From positions 1-64,000 of the forward strand of contig CAWBXR010000007.1 in assembly GCA_963792815.1 (NCBI GenBank): a stretch of DNA of 64,000 bases, given 5' to 3'. Under the pieces are notes generated by a model that saw nothing but the letters and a program-made list of their open reading frames with translations, ran no database searches and was not told where the DNA came from. Origin of the DNA: JARRPM01 sp963792815. GTDB lineage: Bacteria > Pseudomonadota > Gammaproteobacteria > Pseudomonadales > Halieaceae. Of this stretch, positions 23,185-33,055 are shown in pieces. Numbering within the stretch: position 1 is the first letter of the stretch; each line of letters starts with the position of its first letter. A program made the translations under genes and the position numbers.

Positions 23185-25521
23185 TCAATCTTCTTGTGGC
23201 GGGGGTGCCAGCACTTCGCGCTGGCCATTGCTGCCCATGGCGCTTACCACCCCGGCGGCTTCCATCGTTTCAATCAGGCGGGCGGCCCGATTGTAGCCGA
23301 TACGCAGCTTGCGCTGCACGCTGGAAATGGAGGCGCGACGACTCTGGGTGACATAATGCACAGCTTCATCGTATAGCGCGTCGCTTTCATCGTCGCCCTC
23401 GGCGGCACTGGCCTGCAATTCGCCGGCGGTCACCGGGGTGCTGCTGCCTTCATCCAGCAGGCCGTCAATGTACTGGGGCTCGCCCCGCCGCTTCCAGTCA
23501 GCCACCACCCGGTGCACTTCCTCGTCAGAACAAAAAGCGCCATGCACCCGGTTCGGCAGGCCGCTGCCCGGCGGCAGGTACAGCATGTCACCGTGCCCGA
23601 GCAACTGCTCGGCGCCGCCCTGGTCGAGAATGGTGCGGGAGTCGATCTTGGAGGACACCTGGAAAGCGATCCGGGTGGGGATGTTGGCCTTGATCAGGCC
23701 GGTAATCACGTCTACCGATGGGCGCTGGGTGGCCAGCACCAGGTGGATACCGGCCGCCCTGGCTTTCTGCGCGATACGGGCGATGAGTTCTTCCACCTTC
23801 TTGCCCACCACCATCATCATGTCGGCGAACTCGTCGATGACCACGACCACGGCGGGCAGTTTCTCCAGTCCGGGCGGGGTCTGCTCCTCGTCCGTCAGGG
23901 CGAGGATCGGGTCCGGGGTCCACAGGGGGTCGGGGATCGGCGTGCCCGCCTTGATGGCGTCCTCCACCCGGCGGTTGAAGCCCGCCAGGTTGCGTACGCC
24001 CAGGGCTGCCATCAGCTTGTAGCGGCGCTCCATTTCCGCCACACACCAGCGCAGGCCGTTGGCGGCGTCCTTCATATCGGTGATCACCGGTGTCAGCAGG
24101 TGAGGAATGCCGTCGTATACCGACAGTTCCAGCATTTTCGGGTCGACCAGCATCAGCCTTACCTCCGCTGGCGTCGCCTTGTACAACAGGCTCAGCAACA
24201 TGGCATTCACGCCCACCGACTTGCCCGAACCGGTGGTGCCCGCAACCAGCAAGTGGGGCATCTTGGCGAGGTCCGCCACTACCGGCAGGCCGGAAATATC
24301 GTGGCCGAGAGCCAGGGTGAGGGGCGACTTGCTCTGGTCGAAGGCCTTCGAGGCCAGCACCTCGCGGAAGTTGACGATTTCCCGGTGCTCATTGGGAATC
24401 TCGATGCCCACTACCGACTTCCCGGGAATGACCTCGACCACCCGCACGCTGATCACCGCCAGCGAACGCGCCAGGTCCTTGGCCAGGTTGGAGATGCGCG
24501 AGACCTTGACCCCGGGGGCCGGCTGGATCTCAAAGCGGGTTACGACCGGGCCGGGGTATACCGCCACCACCTCGGCGACGATACTGAAATCCGCCAGTTT
24601 CAACTCCAGCAGTTTCGACAGCCCTTCCAGCGCTTCCTTGGAATAGCCCGCGTCGGGGTCGTTATCGTTGGGGTCGAGCAATTCCAGTGGTGGAAGGGTG
24701 CCGGTAACAGGCACGTCGAACAGCGGTCGCTGCTTCTCCTTCTCCTCCCGCTCACTCTTTTCATTCCTGGGCTTGGGGGGTTTGATTTTCGGCGGCGCGC
24801 GTTTTTTCTCCCGCTCAACGTGCTCGGTAATCACCATCTTGCGCGCTTCCACAGCCTTTTCCCTGGCCCGGCGGTCGCGAAAGTTATCGAGGGTTTTTGT
24901 TGCCCAGTCGCGACTTGCAGCAAAGGTGGCAATGCTCCAGGCCCCGACCTTCTCCATCAGTTTCAGCCAGCTCAGGTCGGTAAAAATGGTCATGCCGAAC
25001 AAAAATACCGCCAACAGGATAAGCCGGCTGCCTACCGCACTGAATGCCTGGGTAAAATTGCTGCCGATTGCCTGGCCGAGAATGCCGCCGGCGCCCTGGG
25101 GGAGGCTCGAGCCACCCGCGTCGTTCATGGCTGCCAGGGCGGTTCCGGCAATCATCACCAGGACCAGCCCGAGAGAGCGGATGCCGAAGGTAACCCAGTC
25201 GAAACCCTTGTCCTGGTGGCGCTCCAGCAGGATGATCACAGCCCGGTAGGCCAGCAACAGGGGAAACAGGTAAGCGGCATAGCCCACGAGGGAGAAAAAC
25301 ACGTCTGCCAGCCAGGCCCCGGTGGGGCCGCCGAGATTTGCGATTTTGCCGCCGGTGCCGGTGGCTGACCAGCCTGGATCCCGGGGGCTGTATGTCATCA
25401 GCGCCAGGAGCAGGTACAGGCAGACCGCGCTCACCCCGATGAACGCACCCTCCCGCAGGCGCGGGCCCAGGATGTTGTCGTTTTTGGGCGAGTCCGCCAC
25501 GGGTGTTCGGGTCCTTGTCAT
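23185..25521 (-). CDS. ftsK: DNA translocase FtsK
   Basis: The 778-residue protein has an N-terminal domain with four membrane helices (about residues 25-185). A short charged linker follows (about 200-270, rich in Lys/Glu/Arg). Next comes the RecA-like motor, with Walker A GTTGSGKS and Walker B VVVIDEFADMM. The C-terminal winged-helix gamma domain reads KOPS sites (SRRASISSVQRKLRIGYNRAARLIETMEAAGVVS). It couples septation to terminus segregation and activates XerCD at dif. The linker is much shorter than in E. coli, as in many FtsK/SpoIIIE proteins. The ATG at 25521 follows GGAGA; a TTG five codons earlier is less likely. Confidence 0.96.
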   Translation of the reverse strand: MTRTRTPVADSPKNDNILGPRLREGAFIGVSAVCLYLLLALMTYSPRDPGWSATGTGGKIANLGGPTGAWLADVFFSLVGYAAYLFPLLLAYRAVIILLERHQDKGFDWVTFGIRSLGLVLVMIAGTALAAMNDAGGSSLPQGAGGILGQAIGSNFTQAFSAVGSRLILLAVFLFGMTIFTDLSWLKLMEKVGAWSIATFAASRDWATKTLDNFRDRRAREKAVEARKMVITEHVEREKKRAPPKIKPPKPRNEKSEREEKEKQRPLFDVPVTGTLPPLELLDPNDNDPDAGYSKEALEGLSKLLELKLADFSIVAEVVAVYPGPVVTRFEIQPAPGVKVSRISNLAKDLARSLAVISVRVVEVIPGKSVVGIEIPNEHREIVNFREVLASKAFDQSKSPLTLALGHDISGLPVVADLAKMPHLLVAGTTGSGKSVGVNAMLLSLLYKATPAEVRLMLVDPKMLELSVYDGIPHLLTPVITDMKDAANGLRWCVAEMERRYKLMAALGVRNLAGFNRRVEDAIKAGTPIPDPLWTPDPILALTDEEQTPPGLEKLPAVVVVIDEFADMMMVVGKKVEELIARIAQKARAAGIHLVLATQRPSVDVITGLIKANIPTRIAFQVSSKIDSRTILDQGGAEQLLGHGDMLYLPPGSGLPNRVHGAFCSDEEVHRVVADWKRRGEPQYIDGLLDEGSSTPVTAGELQASAAEGDDESDALYDEAVHYVTQSRRASISSVQRKLRIGYNRAARLIETMEAAGVVSAMGSNGQREVLAPPPQED

Positions 25522-25639
25522 CTGTCTCCGTTTCAAGCCCTTGCGGTGCCGCCCCCAATTTTATAAGTCACCAGTATTCTGAAGGTATTTATCATTTATT
25601 TCAAAGAGTTATGGGGGTTATTTAGAAAAGATCTAGTCT

Positions 25640-25668
25640 TTGCCGGAAAACAGGCTTTAAAGTACCAT
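25640..25668 (+). promoter_or_regulatory. Putative sigma-70 promoter of trxB
   Basis: TTGCCG (25640-25645) and TACCAT (25663-25668), spaced by 17 bp, point toward trxB. The space between the divergent ftsK and trxB genes is AT-rich (25560-25630), in keeping with a promoter region for both. Only the hexamers were assessed by eye. Confidence 0.38.
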
Positions 25669-25741
25669 AGTCGGCCCCCATGAAGGGCATGGCAGGCCCG
25701 ATTTGGGCAGCATTTAACAACAGCAGGCGGGAAATAACCAC

Positions 25742-26689
25742 ATGAGCGATACAAAGCACCATCCTTTGATTATCCTGGGCAGCGGCCCCGCCGGCTACAC
25801 GGCGGCCATTTACGCTGCACGGGCAAATCTGCGCCCGGTGGTAATCACTGGCATCCAGCAGGGTGGTCAGCTGACTACCACCACCGAGGTGGAGAACTGG
25901 CCCGGTGGCCAGGCCGACCTGCAGGGACCCCAGCTGATGCAGGAGATGCAGGCCCATGTCGAGCGTTTCGACGCCGAAATCGTATTCGACCACATTGACC
26001 AGGTAGACCTCTCTGCCCGCCCCTTCGTGCTCAAGGGCACCGGAACTTTCAGCTGCGACGCCCTGATTATCGCCACCGGCGCCACCGCCCAGTACCTGGG
26101 CCTGCCCAGTGAAACAGCCTTCATGGGTAAAGGTGTCAGCGCCTGCGCCACCTGTGACGGTTTCTTTTACCGCAACCAGAAAGTCGCGGTGATCGGCGGC
26201 GGCAATACCGCGGTCGAGGAGGCCCTGTACCTGGCCAATATCGCCTCCGAGGTAACCCTGGTTCACCGCAGGGACGCTCTACGTGCGGAGAAGGTCCTGC
26301 AGGACCGGCTGTTTGCCCGGGAAAAAGAAGGCAAGGTAAAGATTCTCTGGGATCACCAGCTCGCGGAAGTGCTGGGGGACGACTCCGGCGTCACCGGTAT
26401 CCGGGTCAAGTCCGTAAAGGATGGTACAGCCTCGGATGTGGAACTCGCCGGCGTGTTTATCGCCATCGGCCACAAACCCAATACCGACATTTTCAGCGGG
26501 CAGCTGGACATGAAGGACGGTTATATTCGCACCCACAGCGGCACCGAGGGCAATGCAACCGCCACCAGTGTGCCCGGTGTGTTCGCCGCCGGGGATGTGG
26601 GCGACCATATCTACCGGCAGGCGGTCACCTCCGCCGGCTTTGGCTGCATGGCCGCCCTCGACGCGGAAAAATACCTGGATACACTCTAG
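25742..26689 (+). CDS. trxB: Thioredoxin-disulfide reductase
   Basis: The 315-residue FAD/NADPH enzyme has GSGPAGYTAAIYAARA (FAD), the redox-active CATC in SACATCDGFFY, GGGNTAVEEALYLA (NADPH), and the terminal AAGDVGDHIYRQAVTSAGFGCMAALDAEKYL. It keeps thioredoxin reduced in the cytoplasm. The ATG at 25742 is preceded by a purine-rich GGGAAATAA. It is followed after 11 bp by aat, and the order trxB-aat-bpt-infA-clpA is conserved in pseudomonads. Divergent from ftsK. Confidence 0.97.
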   Translation: MSDTKHHPLIILGSGPAGYTAAIYAARANLRPVVITGIQQGGQLTTTTEVENWPGGQADLQGPQLMQEMQAHVERFDAEIVFDHIDQVDLSARPFVLKGTGTFSCDALIIATGATAQYLGLPSETAFMGKGVSACATCDGFFYRNQKVAVIGGGNTAVEEALYLANIASEVTLVHRRDALRAEKVLQDRLFAREKEGKVKILWDHQLAEVLGDDSGVTGIRVKSVKDGTASDVELAGVFIAIGHKPNTDIFSGQLDMKDGYIRTHSGTEGNATATSVPGVFAAGDVGDHIYRQAVTSAGFGCMAALDAEKYLDTL

Positions 26690-26700
26690 AGGCGCAGGCC

Positions 26701-27417
26701 TTGTCCCGCCGGATCCCGTTCCTTTACCCCGGGGACGATCTACCGCCATCCAGCGAGGCCCTGGAGTACCCCAACGGCCTGCTCGCCGCCGGCGGCGAGC
26801 TGAGCCCGGAACGCCTGCTGGCGGCCTACCGCCGCGGTATTTTTCCCTGGTACGAAGAGCCGCAGCCGGTATTGTGGTGGACGCCGAACCCGCGCTCGGT
26901 GCTGCTCCCCGATGAACTGCACGTATCGCGCTCCCTGCGCAAGGTGTTGCGCCGGGACGGCTTCGCCCTGGGGGTTGATAGCGCTTTTGCCAGGGTGATG
27001 GCCGAATGCGCCGCGCCGCGCCCGGACAGCCACGGCACCTGGATCGGCAGGGAGATGCTGCGGGCCTATATTGAGTTGCATCGACGGGGCTGCGCCCACT
27101 CGGTGGAGGTGTTCGACCCGGCGGGCGAACTGGTCGGGGGCCTGTACGGCGTGGCCCTGGGCGGCGTGTTTTTTGGCGAGTCCATGTTCAGCCGGAGCCG
27201 GGACGCCTCCAAGGTGGCGCTGGTTGCCCTGGTCAATATCGTATCCCGCGGTGGCTTCGGCCTGATCGATTGCCAGGTCGGCAACCCCCACCTCGCCTCC
27301 CTGGGAGCCAGGGATATCGACAGGCTGGACTTCGAAGCCCGCCTTGCCCAAACTATAGCCATTGAAACCGACCCCGGCATCTGGTCCTTGCCGGGCACCT
27401 GTGGAGACTTGCTGTGA
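26701..27417 (+). CDS. aat: Leucyl/phenylalanyl-tRNA--protein transferase
   Basis: The 238-residue GNAT-fold enzyme moves Leu or Phe from tRNA onto N-terminal Lys or Arg of proteins, marking them for ClpS/ClpAP. Signature blocks are YPNGLLAAGGELSPERLLAAYRRGIFPW, PVLWWTPNPRSVL, DSHGTWIGREM and GGLYGVALGGVFFGESMFS. It begins with TTG at 26701, 11 bp after trxB. The following bpt start overlaps its stop (GTGA), so translation is coupled. Having both Aat and Bpt beside clpA-clpS means the whole leader of the bacterial N-degron pathway is encoded here. Confidence 0.96.
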   Translation: MSRRIPFLYPGDDLPPSSEALEYPNGLLAAGGELSPERLLAAYRRGIFPWYEEPQPVLWWTPNPRSVLLPDELHVSRSLRKVLRRDGFALGVDSAFARVMAECAAPRPDSHGTWIGREMLRAYIELHRRGCAHSVEVFDPAGELVGGLYGVALGGVFFGESMFSRSRDASKVALVALVNIVSRGGFGLIDCQVGNPHLASLGARDIDRLDFEARLAQTIAIETDPGIWSLPGTCGDLL

Positions 27418-28124
27418 CCTCATCGATGCGGGACCTCAAGGTCTATACCACTTATCCGCACAGCTGCAGTTACCTCAGCGACCAGGAGGCGACCACGCTG
27501 TTCGTCGACCCGCGACAACCGGTCGATAAAGTGCTCTACAGCAACCTCTCCCTGCTCGGCTTCCGCCGCAGTGGCAGCCATATCTACCGCCCGCATTGCA
27601 CCCACTGTGAGGCCTGTATCCCCGCCCGTATTCCGGTAGCGGAGTTCAAGCCCCGACGGGGCCAGAGTCGCACCCTCAGGCGCAACCAGGACTTGCGGGT
27701 CCGGCGCAGCGATGACCTGCGCGACGACGAGGCCTTCGATCTCTACTGCCGCTACATCGAGCTGCGCCATGCGGATGGTGATATGTACCCGCCGGACCGG
27801 GAACAGTACGAGTCGTTCCTCAACGACGCCTGGGGCTGCACCCACTACTACCGCTTTTACGACAACAAGTCCCTGGTGGCGCTGGCTGTGGTGGATGAAT
27901 TGCAGGACGGGCTGTCGGCGATCTATACGTTTTACGACCCCACCTGTGACAAGCGCAGCCTTGGCAGCTATGCCATTCTCTGGCAGATCGAGCGGGCGCG
28001 GGCCCTGGGGCTGGAATACCTCTACCTGGGATACTGGATTCGCGGCTGCCGGAAAATGGCCTATAAATCCGACTACAAGCCACTCCAGTTATACCAGAAC
28101 AGCCGCTGGTCACCGGCTCCCTGA
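27414..28124 (+). CDS. bpt: Aspartate/glutamate leucyltransferase (Bpt/Ate type)
   Basis: This 236-residue member of the bacterial R-transferase homologue family has YTTYPHSCSYLSDQEATTLFVDP, then GFRRSGSHIYRPHCTHCEACIPARIPV, whose Cys-rich pattern is typical. KYLYLGYWI-like LEYLYLGYWIRGCRKMAYKSDYKPLQ closes the domain. Bacterial Bpt conjugates Leu to N-terminal Asp or Glu for ClpS recognition. The GTG at 27414 overlaps the aat stop and has GGAGA six bases upstream; an ATG four codons later is an alternative. It is 89 bp ahead of infA. Confidence 0.94.
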   Translation: MTSSMRDLKVYTTYPHSCSYLSDQEATTLFVDPRQPVDKVLYSNLSLLGFRRSGSHIYRPHCTHCEACIPARIPVAEFKPRRGQSRTLRRNQDLRVRRSDDLRDDEAFDLYCRYIELRHADGDMYPPDREQYESFLNDAWGCTHYYRFYDNKSLVALAVVDELQDGLSAIYTFYDPTCDKRSLGSYAILWQIERARALGLEYLYLGYWIRGCRKMAYKSDYKPLQLYQNSRWSPAP

Positions 28125-28213
28125 CAGCTGGAAACCCCTCAATTTTTACGGTGGCTTTAAGGGCCGCTTTCAGGCAAAATGCGCGACTGTTTTTTCATGA
28201 GGGTTGCCACTCA

Positions 28214-28432
28214 ATGGCAAAAGAAGACCAGATCGAAATGGAAGGCGAGGTAGTCGATACCCTGCCCAACACCACTTTTCGGGTTCAGTTGGAAAACGGT
28301 CACGTTGTGACTGCGCATATTTCAGGCAAAATGCGTAAAAACTATATCCGCATTCTTACCGGCGACAAGGTCAGGGTGGAACTCACTCCCTACGACCTGT
28401 CCAAGGGGCGCATCACCTATCGCGAGAGATAG
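28214..28432 (+). CDS. infA: Translation initiation factor IF-1
   Basis: The 72-residue single OB-fold protein (MAKEDQIEMEGEVVDTLPN, then FRVQLENGHVVTAHISGKM, ending RGRITYR-like KGRITYRER) has exactly the canonical IF-1 length. It sits in the ribosomal A site during initiation together with IF-2 and IF-3. The ATG at 28214 has GAGGG upstream; a longer opening to 28151 is spurious. The neighbours bpt and clpA are the standard gammaproteobacterial context. Confidence 0.97.
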   Translation: MAKEDQIEMEGEVVDTLPNTTFRVQLENGHVVTAHISGKMRKNYIRILTGDKVRVELTPYDLSKGRITYRER

Positions 28433-28440
28433 TCCGCAGC

Positions 28441-28473
28441 GCCGCCCCCCAGCACAGTGAGTGGCCGGGGTTT
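28441..28473 (+). terminator. Possible imperfect terminator after infA
   Basis: A CCCC-rich arm (about 28445-28450) can pair with CCGGGG (28463-28468) around an inner CAC/GTG stem, followed by TTTTT at 28469-28473. The stem is interrupted. It lies between the convergent infA and clpA genes, where a terminator is expected. Confidence 0.35.
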
Positions 28474-30756
28474 TTAACTCTCCTCCAGCGCGGCCTCTTC
28501 CTGCTCCACCGTCACTTCCAGTTTGTCCTCTGCCTTGTTCAGGCGCACCAGAGCGGTGCCCCCGGACTGGGCGAGTGATCCGAACAGCACCATCTCAGCC
28601 AGCGGCTTCTTGATATGCTCCTGGATAACCCGGGCCATGGGCCGGGCACCCATGTGGATGTCGTAACCCTTTTCAACCAGCCACAGGCGCGCGTCCTCGT
28701 CGACGTCGATGGTCACGCGCTTCTCGTCCAGTTGCCCCTGCAACTCGGTGAGGAATTTGTCGACCACGGTGAGGATTACATCCTCTGCCAGGGGCTGGAA
28801 CTGCACGATACTGTCCAGGCGGTTGCGGAATTCCGGCGTAAACATCTTGTTGATCGCCTCCATCCCGTCCGTACTGTGGTCCTGGGTGGTGAAACCAATC
28901 GTGCGGCGGCTGATGGTCTCGGCGCCGGCATTGGTAGTCATGACCAGGATCACGTTGCGGAAGTCCGCCTTGCGGCCGTTGTTGTCGGTCAGGGTGCCGT
29001 GGTCCATTACCTGCAACAGCAGGTTGAAAACCTCCGGGTGGGCTTTCTCGACCTCGTCCAGCAACACCACCGCGTGGGGGTGCTTGGTAACGGCGTCGGT
29101 GAGCAGTCCACCCTGGTCGAAACCGACATAACCCGGCGGTGCGCCGATCAGTCTCGACACCGTGTGGCGCTCCATGTACTCGGACATATCGAAGCGGATA
29201 AGCTCAAGCCCCAGCTGCAGCGCCAGCTGCCGCGTGACCTCGGTCTTGCCGACCCCGGTCGGGCCCGCCAGCAGGAAGGAGCCGATGGGCTTGTCGCCGG
29301 ATTTCAGGCCGGCGCGTGCCAGCTTGATGGAGGTGGCCAGGCTGCTGATCGCCTGGTCCTGGCCAAACACCACCATCTGCAGGTTTTTCTCCAGCTTCTG
29401 CAGGGTTTCCTTGTCGTCCGAGCTTACGGATTTCGGCGGTATACGGGCAATCTTCGCTACCACCGTCTCGATATCGCCAACCCCTATCACCTTCTTACGT
29501 TTTGAGGCCGGCAGCAACTGCTGGTAGGCCCCCGCCTCGTCAATGACATCGATCGCCTTGTCCGGCAGGAAGCGGTCGGTGATATAGCGGGCTGACAGGT
29601 CCGTTGCCACACGCAGGGCCTTGTCGGTATAGCGCAGCCCGTGGTGTTCCTCGAACCGCGACTTGAGCCCCTTGAGGATGCGATAGGCATCGTCAACACT
29701 GGGCTCCATCACGTCGATCTTCTGGAAGCGTCGGCTCAGGGCCTTGTCCTTGTCGAAAATACCGCGGTATTCGTGAAAGGTGGTCGAACCGATGCAGCGC
29801 AGCTTACCCGAGCTCAACAGCGGTTTCAGCAGGTTACTGGCATCCATCACCCCGCCGGAAGCGGCACCGGCACCGATGATCGTGTGCACCTCGTCGATGA
29901 ACAGGATCGCGTGATCGCGCTTTTTCAACTCGGCCAGCAGGCCCTTGAAACGTTTCTCAAAATCGCCGCGGTACTTGGTGCCCGCCAGCAGTGACCCCAG
30001 GTCCAGGGAGTAGACCACGCTGTCCTTGAGGATGTCCGGCACGTCACCGTCCACGATTTTCTTGGCCAGGCCCTCCACGATGGCGGTTTTACCCACCCCG
30101 GATTCACCCACCAGCAGGGGGTTGTTCTTGCGCCGGCGCGCCAGGGTCTGGGCTACCCGCTCCACCTCTGCCAGACGCCCGATCAGTGGGTCGATATTAC
30201 CGGCCTCGGCTTCCTTGTTGAGGTTTGTCGCATAGCTGTCCAGGGGGTTGGATTCACCGTCTTCCCCCACCGTCTCGCCGCCGCTAGCGGCGCCGGGTTC
30301 ACCCGGGTCGCTGTCGTTGGAAACCTTGGAGATGCCGTGGGTGATGTAATTCACCACGTCGAGGCGCGCCACGCTCTGGGTCTTGAGGAAGAACACCGCC
30401 TGGCTTTCCTGCTCACTGAATATGGCCACCAGCACATTGGCCCCGGTGACCTCGCTCTTGCCCGACGACTGTACGTGAAAGACGGCCCGCTGCAGCACAC
30501 GCTGGAAGCCCAGGGTCGGCTGGGTATCCCGGTCTTCTTCATCTTCAGGTATCAGCGGCGTCGTGGCATCGACGAATTCGACCAGGTCGCCCCGTAAGCC
30601 ACCGATGTCCGCCCCGCAGGCCTTGAGCACCCGGATGGCGTCGTTGTTGTCCAACAGCGCCAGCAGCAGATGTTCCACCGTCATGAACTCGTGACGCTTG
30701 GTCCTGGCGCCCCGAAATGCCTCATTCAGGGTTTGTTCCAGGTCTTTACTCAGCAT
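28474..30756 (-). CDS. clpA: ATP-dependent Clp protease ATPase subunit ClpA
   Basis: The 760-residue AAA+ unfoldase has an N-terminal double Clp repeat (about 1-150) that binds ClpS. The first ATPase module has GESGVGKTAIVEG and LFIDEVHTIIGAG, the second GPTGVGKTEVTRQ and VVLLDEVEKAH. ClpP-binding and sensor-2 regions follow. ClpA threads N-degron and ssrA-tagged proteins into ClpP. The acidic linker after the N-domain (EPGAASGGETVGEDGESN) resembles that of other ClpA proteins. It starts 18 bp after clpS, so the two form one unit. clpP is not in the window, as usual for this locus. Confidence 0.97.
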   Translation of the reverse strand: MLSKDLEQTLNEAFRGARTKRHEFMTVEHLLLALLDNNDAIRVLKACGADIGGLRGDLVEFVDATTPLIPEDEEDRDTQPTLGFQRVLQRAVFHVQSSGKSEVTGANVLVAIFSEQESQAVFFLKTQSVARLDVVNYITHGISKVSNDSDPGEPGAASGGETVGEDGESNPLDSYATNLNKEAEAGNIDPLIGRLAEVERVAQTLARRRKNNPLLVGESGVGKTAIVEGLAKKIVDGDVPDILKDSVVYSLDLGSLLAGTKYRGDFEKRFKGLLAELKKRDHAILFIDEVHTIIGAGAASGGVMDASNLLKPLLSSGKLRCIGSTTFHEYRGIFDKDKALSRRFQKIDVMEPSVDDAYRILKGLKSRFEEHHGLRYTDKALRVATDLSARYITDRFLPDKAIDVIDEAGAYQQLLPASKRKKVIGVGDIETVVAKIARIPPKSVSSDDKETLQKLEKNLQMVVFGQDQAISSLATSIKLARAGLKSGDKPIGSFLLAGPTGVGKTEVTRQLALQLGLELIRFDMSEYMERHTVSRLIGAPPGYVGFDQGGLLTDAVTKHPHAVVLLDEVEKAHPEVFNLLLQVMDHGTLTDNNGRKADFRNVILVMTTNAGAETISRRTIGFTTQDHSTDGMEAINKMFTPEFRNRLDSIVQFQPLAEDVILTVVDKFLTELQGQLDEKRVTIDVDEDARLWLVEKGYDIHMGARPMARVIQEHIKKPLAEMVLFGSLAQSGGTALVRLNKAEDKLEVTVEQEEAALEES

Positions 30757-30774
30757 ATAACCGCTCCTGGGGCC

Positions 30775-31098
30775 TCAGCCCTCCGATGCCTCGATTTCAC
30801 ACAACAGTGGATGTTCGTTTTCCCTTGCGTACTGGTTTACCTGGGCCGCCTTGGTCTCGGCGATGTCCCGGGTGTAAATGCCACACACGCCCTTGCCCTT
30901 GGTGTGTACGGTCAACATAACATGCGTGGCCTGTTCGCGGTTCATGCGAAAGAATACTTCCAGTACCTCTACCACAAACTCCATGGGGGTATAGTCGTCG
31001 TTGATCAATACGACTTTGAACAGCGGCGGGCGCTTAAGTTCAGGTTTCGACTCCTGTAGCGCCAGGCCACCCTCCGAGCCCTCCTCCTCTTTACTCAT
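30775..31098 (-). CDS. clpS: ClpAP adaptor ClpS
   Basis: The 107-residue N-recognin has a disordered acidic leader. The ClpS core is PPLFKVVLINDDYTPMEFVVEVLEVFF (Asn-Asp-Asp gate of the N-degron pocket), then HVMLTVHTKGKGVCGIYTRDIAETK and NEHPLLCEIE. It binds N-terminal Leu, Phe, Tyr and Trp and hands substrates to ClpA, encoded directly downstream. ATG at 31098 is taken as the start without a strong ribosome site. A GTG at 31131 would add 11 residues and remains possible. Aat and Bpt, which create ClpS substrates, lie within 5 kb. Confidence 0.94.
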   Translation of the reverse strand: MSKEEEGSEGGLALQESKPELKRPPLFKVVLINDDYTPMEFVVEVLEVFFRMNREQATHVMLTVHTKGKGVCGIYTRDIAETKAAQVNQYARENEHPLLCEIEASEG

Positions 31099-31271
31099 AC
31101 GCCAGTTGTTGCCAGGCCGGATGTATTCCACGGAACCACACTCACTTCAAATTTGTTAACACGCTGTCGGATATCTCTATATGGCTACATTATACGGGAA
31201 TTCAATGGGGGGCAACGGCAGCGAAATGCACCCAGCGACTCCAGTTTGTGGCACTGAGGTCAGCCGATGGT

Positions 31272-31369
31272 AGCCAGAGTACGGTTTACGGACCGTTGGA
31301 GGCCATGGATGGCCGAACACGAGCCTACATGGACGTATTTACGGCGTGTCCGGAAATCGTACTCTGGCT
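31272..31369 (+). repeat. Palindromic repeat unit 1
   Basis: This 98-bp element is bounded by AGCCAGAGTACGGTTT (31272-31287) and AAATCGTACTCTGGCT (31354-31369), inverted repeats matching at 15 of 16 bases. Its core contains GGAGGCCATGGATGGCC, then CACGAGCCTACATGG and CGGCGTGTCC. The same core occurs in reverse orientation in unit 2. The terminal arms are unit-specific and the core is shared. This resembles the dispersed CATGGATGG/CTACATGGATGTA repeats common in marine gammaproteobacterial and pseudomonad intergenic DNA. Confidence 0.75.
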
Positions 31370-31423
31370 GACAGCGGCGAGAATGGAACGGCACGAGCTG
31401 TTCTTTACTTGCCGCTGGCGCTA

Positions 31424-31532
31424 TGCAGTACCTGAACCCAGGACACGCCGCGAGTACATCCATGTAGGCTCGTGTCCCGAACGCGGACCGGGCCATCCAT
31501 GGCCTCCAACGGTCCTGTGTCCAGGTACTGCA
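31424..31532 (-). repeat. Palindromic repeat unit 2 (inverted copy)
   Basis: This 109-bp element is bounded by a perfect 11-bp inverted repeat, TGCAGTACCTG (31424-31434) and CAGGTACTGCA (31522-31532). On the minus strand its core reads GACCGTTGGAGGCCATGG, then ACACGAGCCTACATGGATG and CGGCGTGTCC. That matches unit 1 with an insertion of about 12 bp in the middle. The nested GGACACG...CGTGTCC and TACAT...ATGTA pairs would fold into a cruciform or RNA hairpin. Confidence 0.75.
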
Positions 31533-31575
31533 CACCGCCTGCTACCACCGTGCTTTAAGCCGATTTTGCAGTGGC

Positions 31576-31603
31576 AAAAAAAAGGCCCGTGTCGCCACGA
31601 GCC
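31576..31603 (-). terminator. Rho-independent terminator after icd
   Basis: On the minus strand GGCTCGTG (31603-31596), loop GCGA, CACGGGCC (31591-31584) forms an 8-bp stem with one G-T pair, followed by eight T residues (31583-31576). It lies about 28 bp after the icd stop codon. Confidence 0.9.
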
Positions 31604-31630
31604 CTTCGTTATTGCCAAAAGCGCTGGAAA

Positions 31631-32887
<1,257 letters not shown>

Positions 32888-33055
32888 AATTTACTCCATT
32901 GCAGCGGTTGGATTCTTGAAATATGCGCCCTGATGCCCTTGTCTGGCTGGCGCTGGCAAAGCGGCGCGTAGTGTAGCACGATTGCTGCTGATTCACGTGC
33001 CACCACCGGTTTTTTTGGCGGCCGGCGGTGAAATTAATTACTGGTGAATGTTGTC

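Noticed and set aside
23512..25368. 618-codon opening antisense to ftsK
   Set aside because: ftsK is unambiguous. The antisense frame is a long GC-rich shadow rich in His, Gln and Gly.
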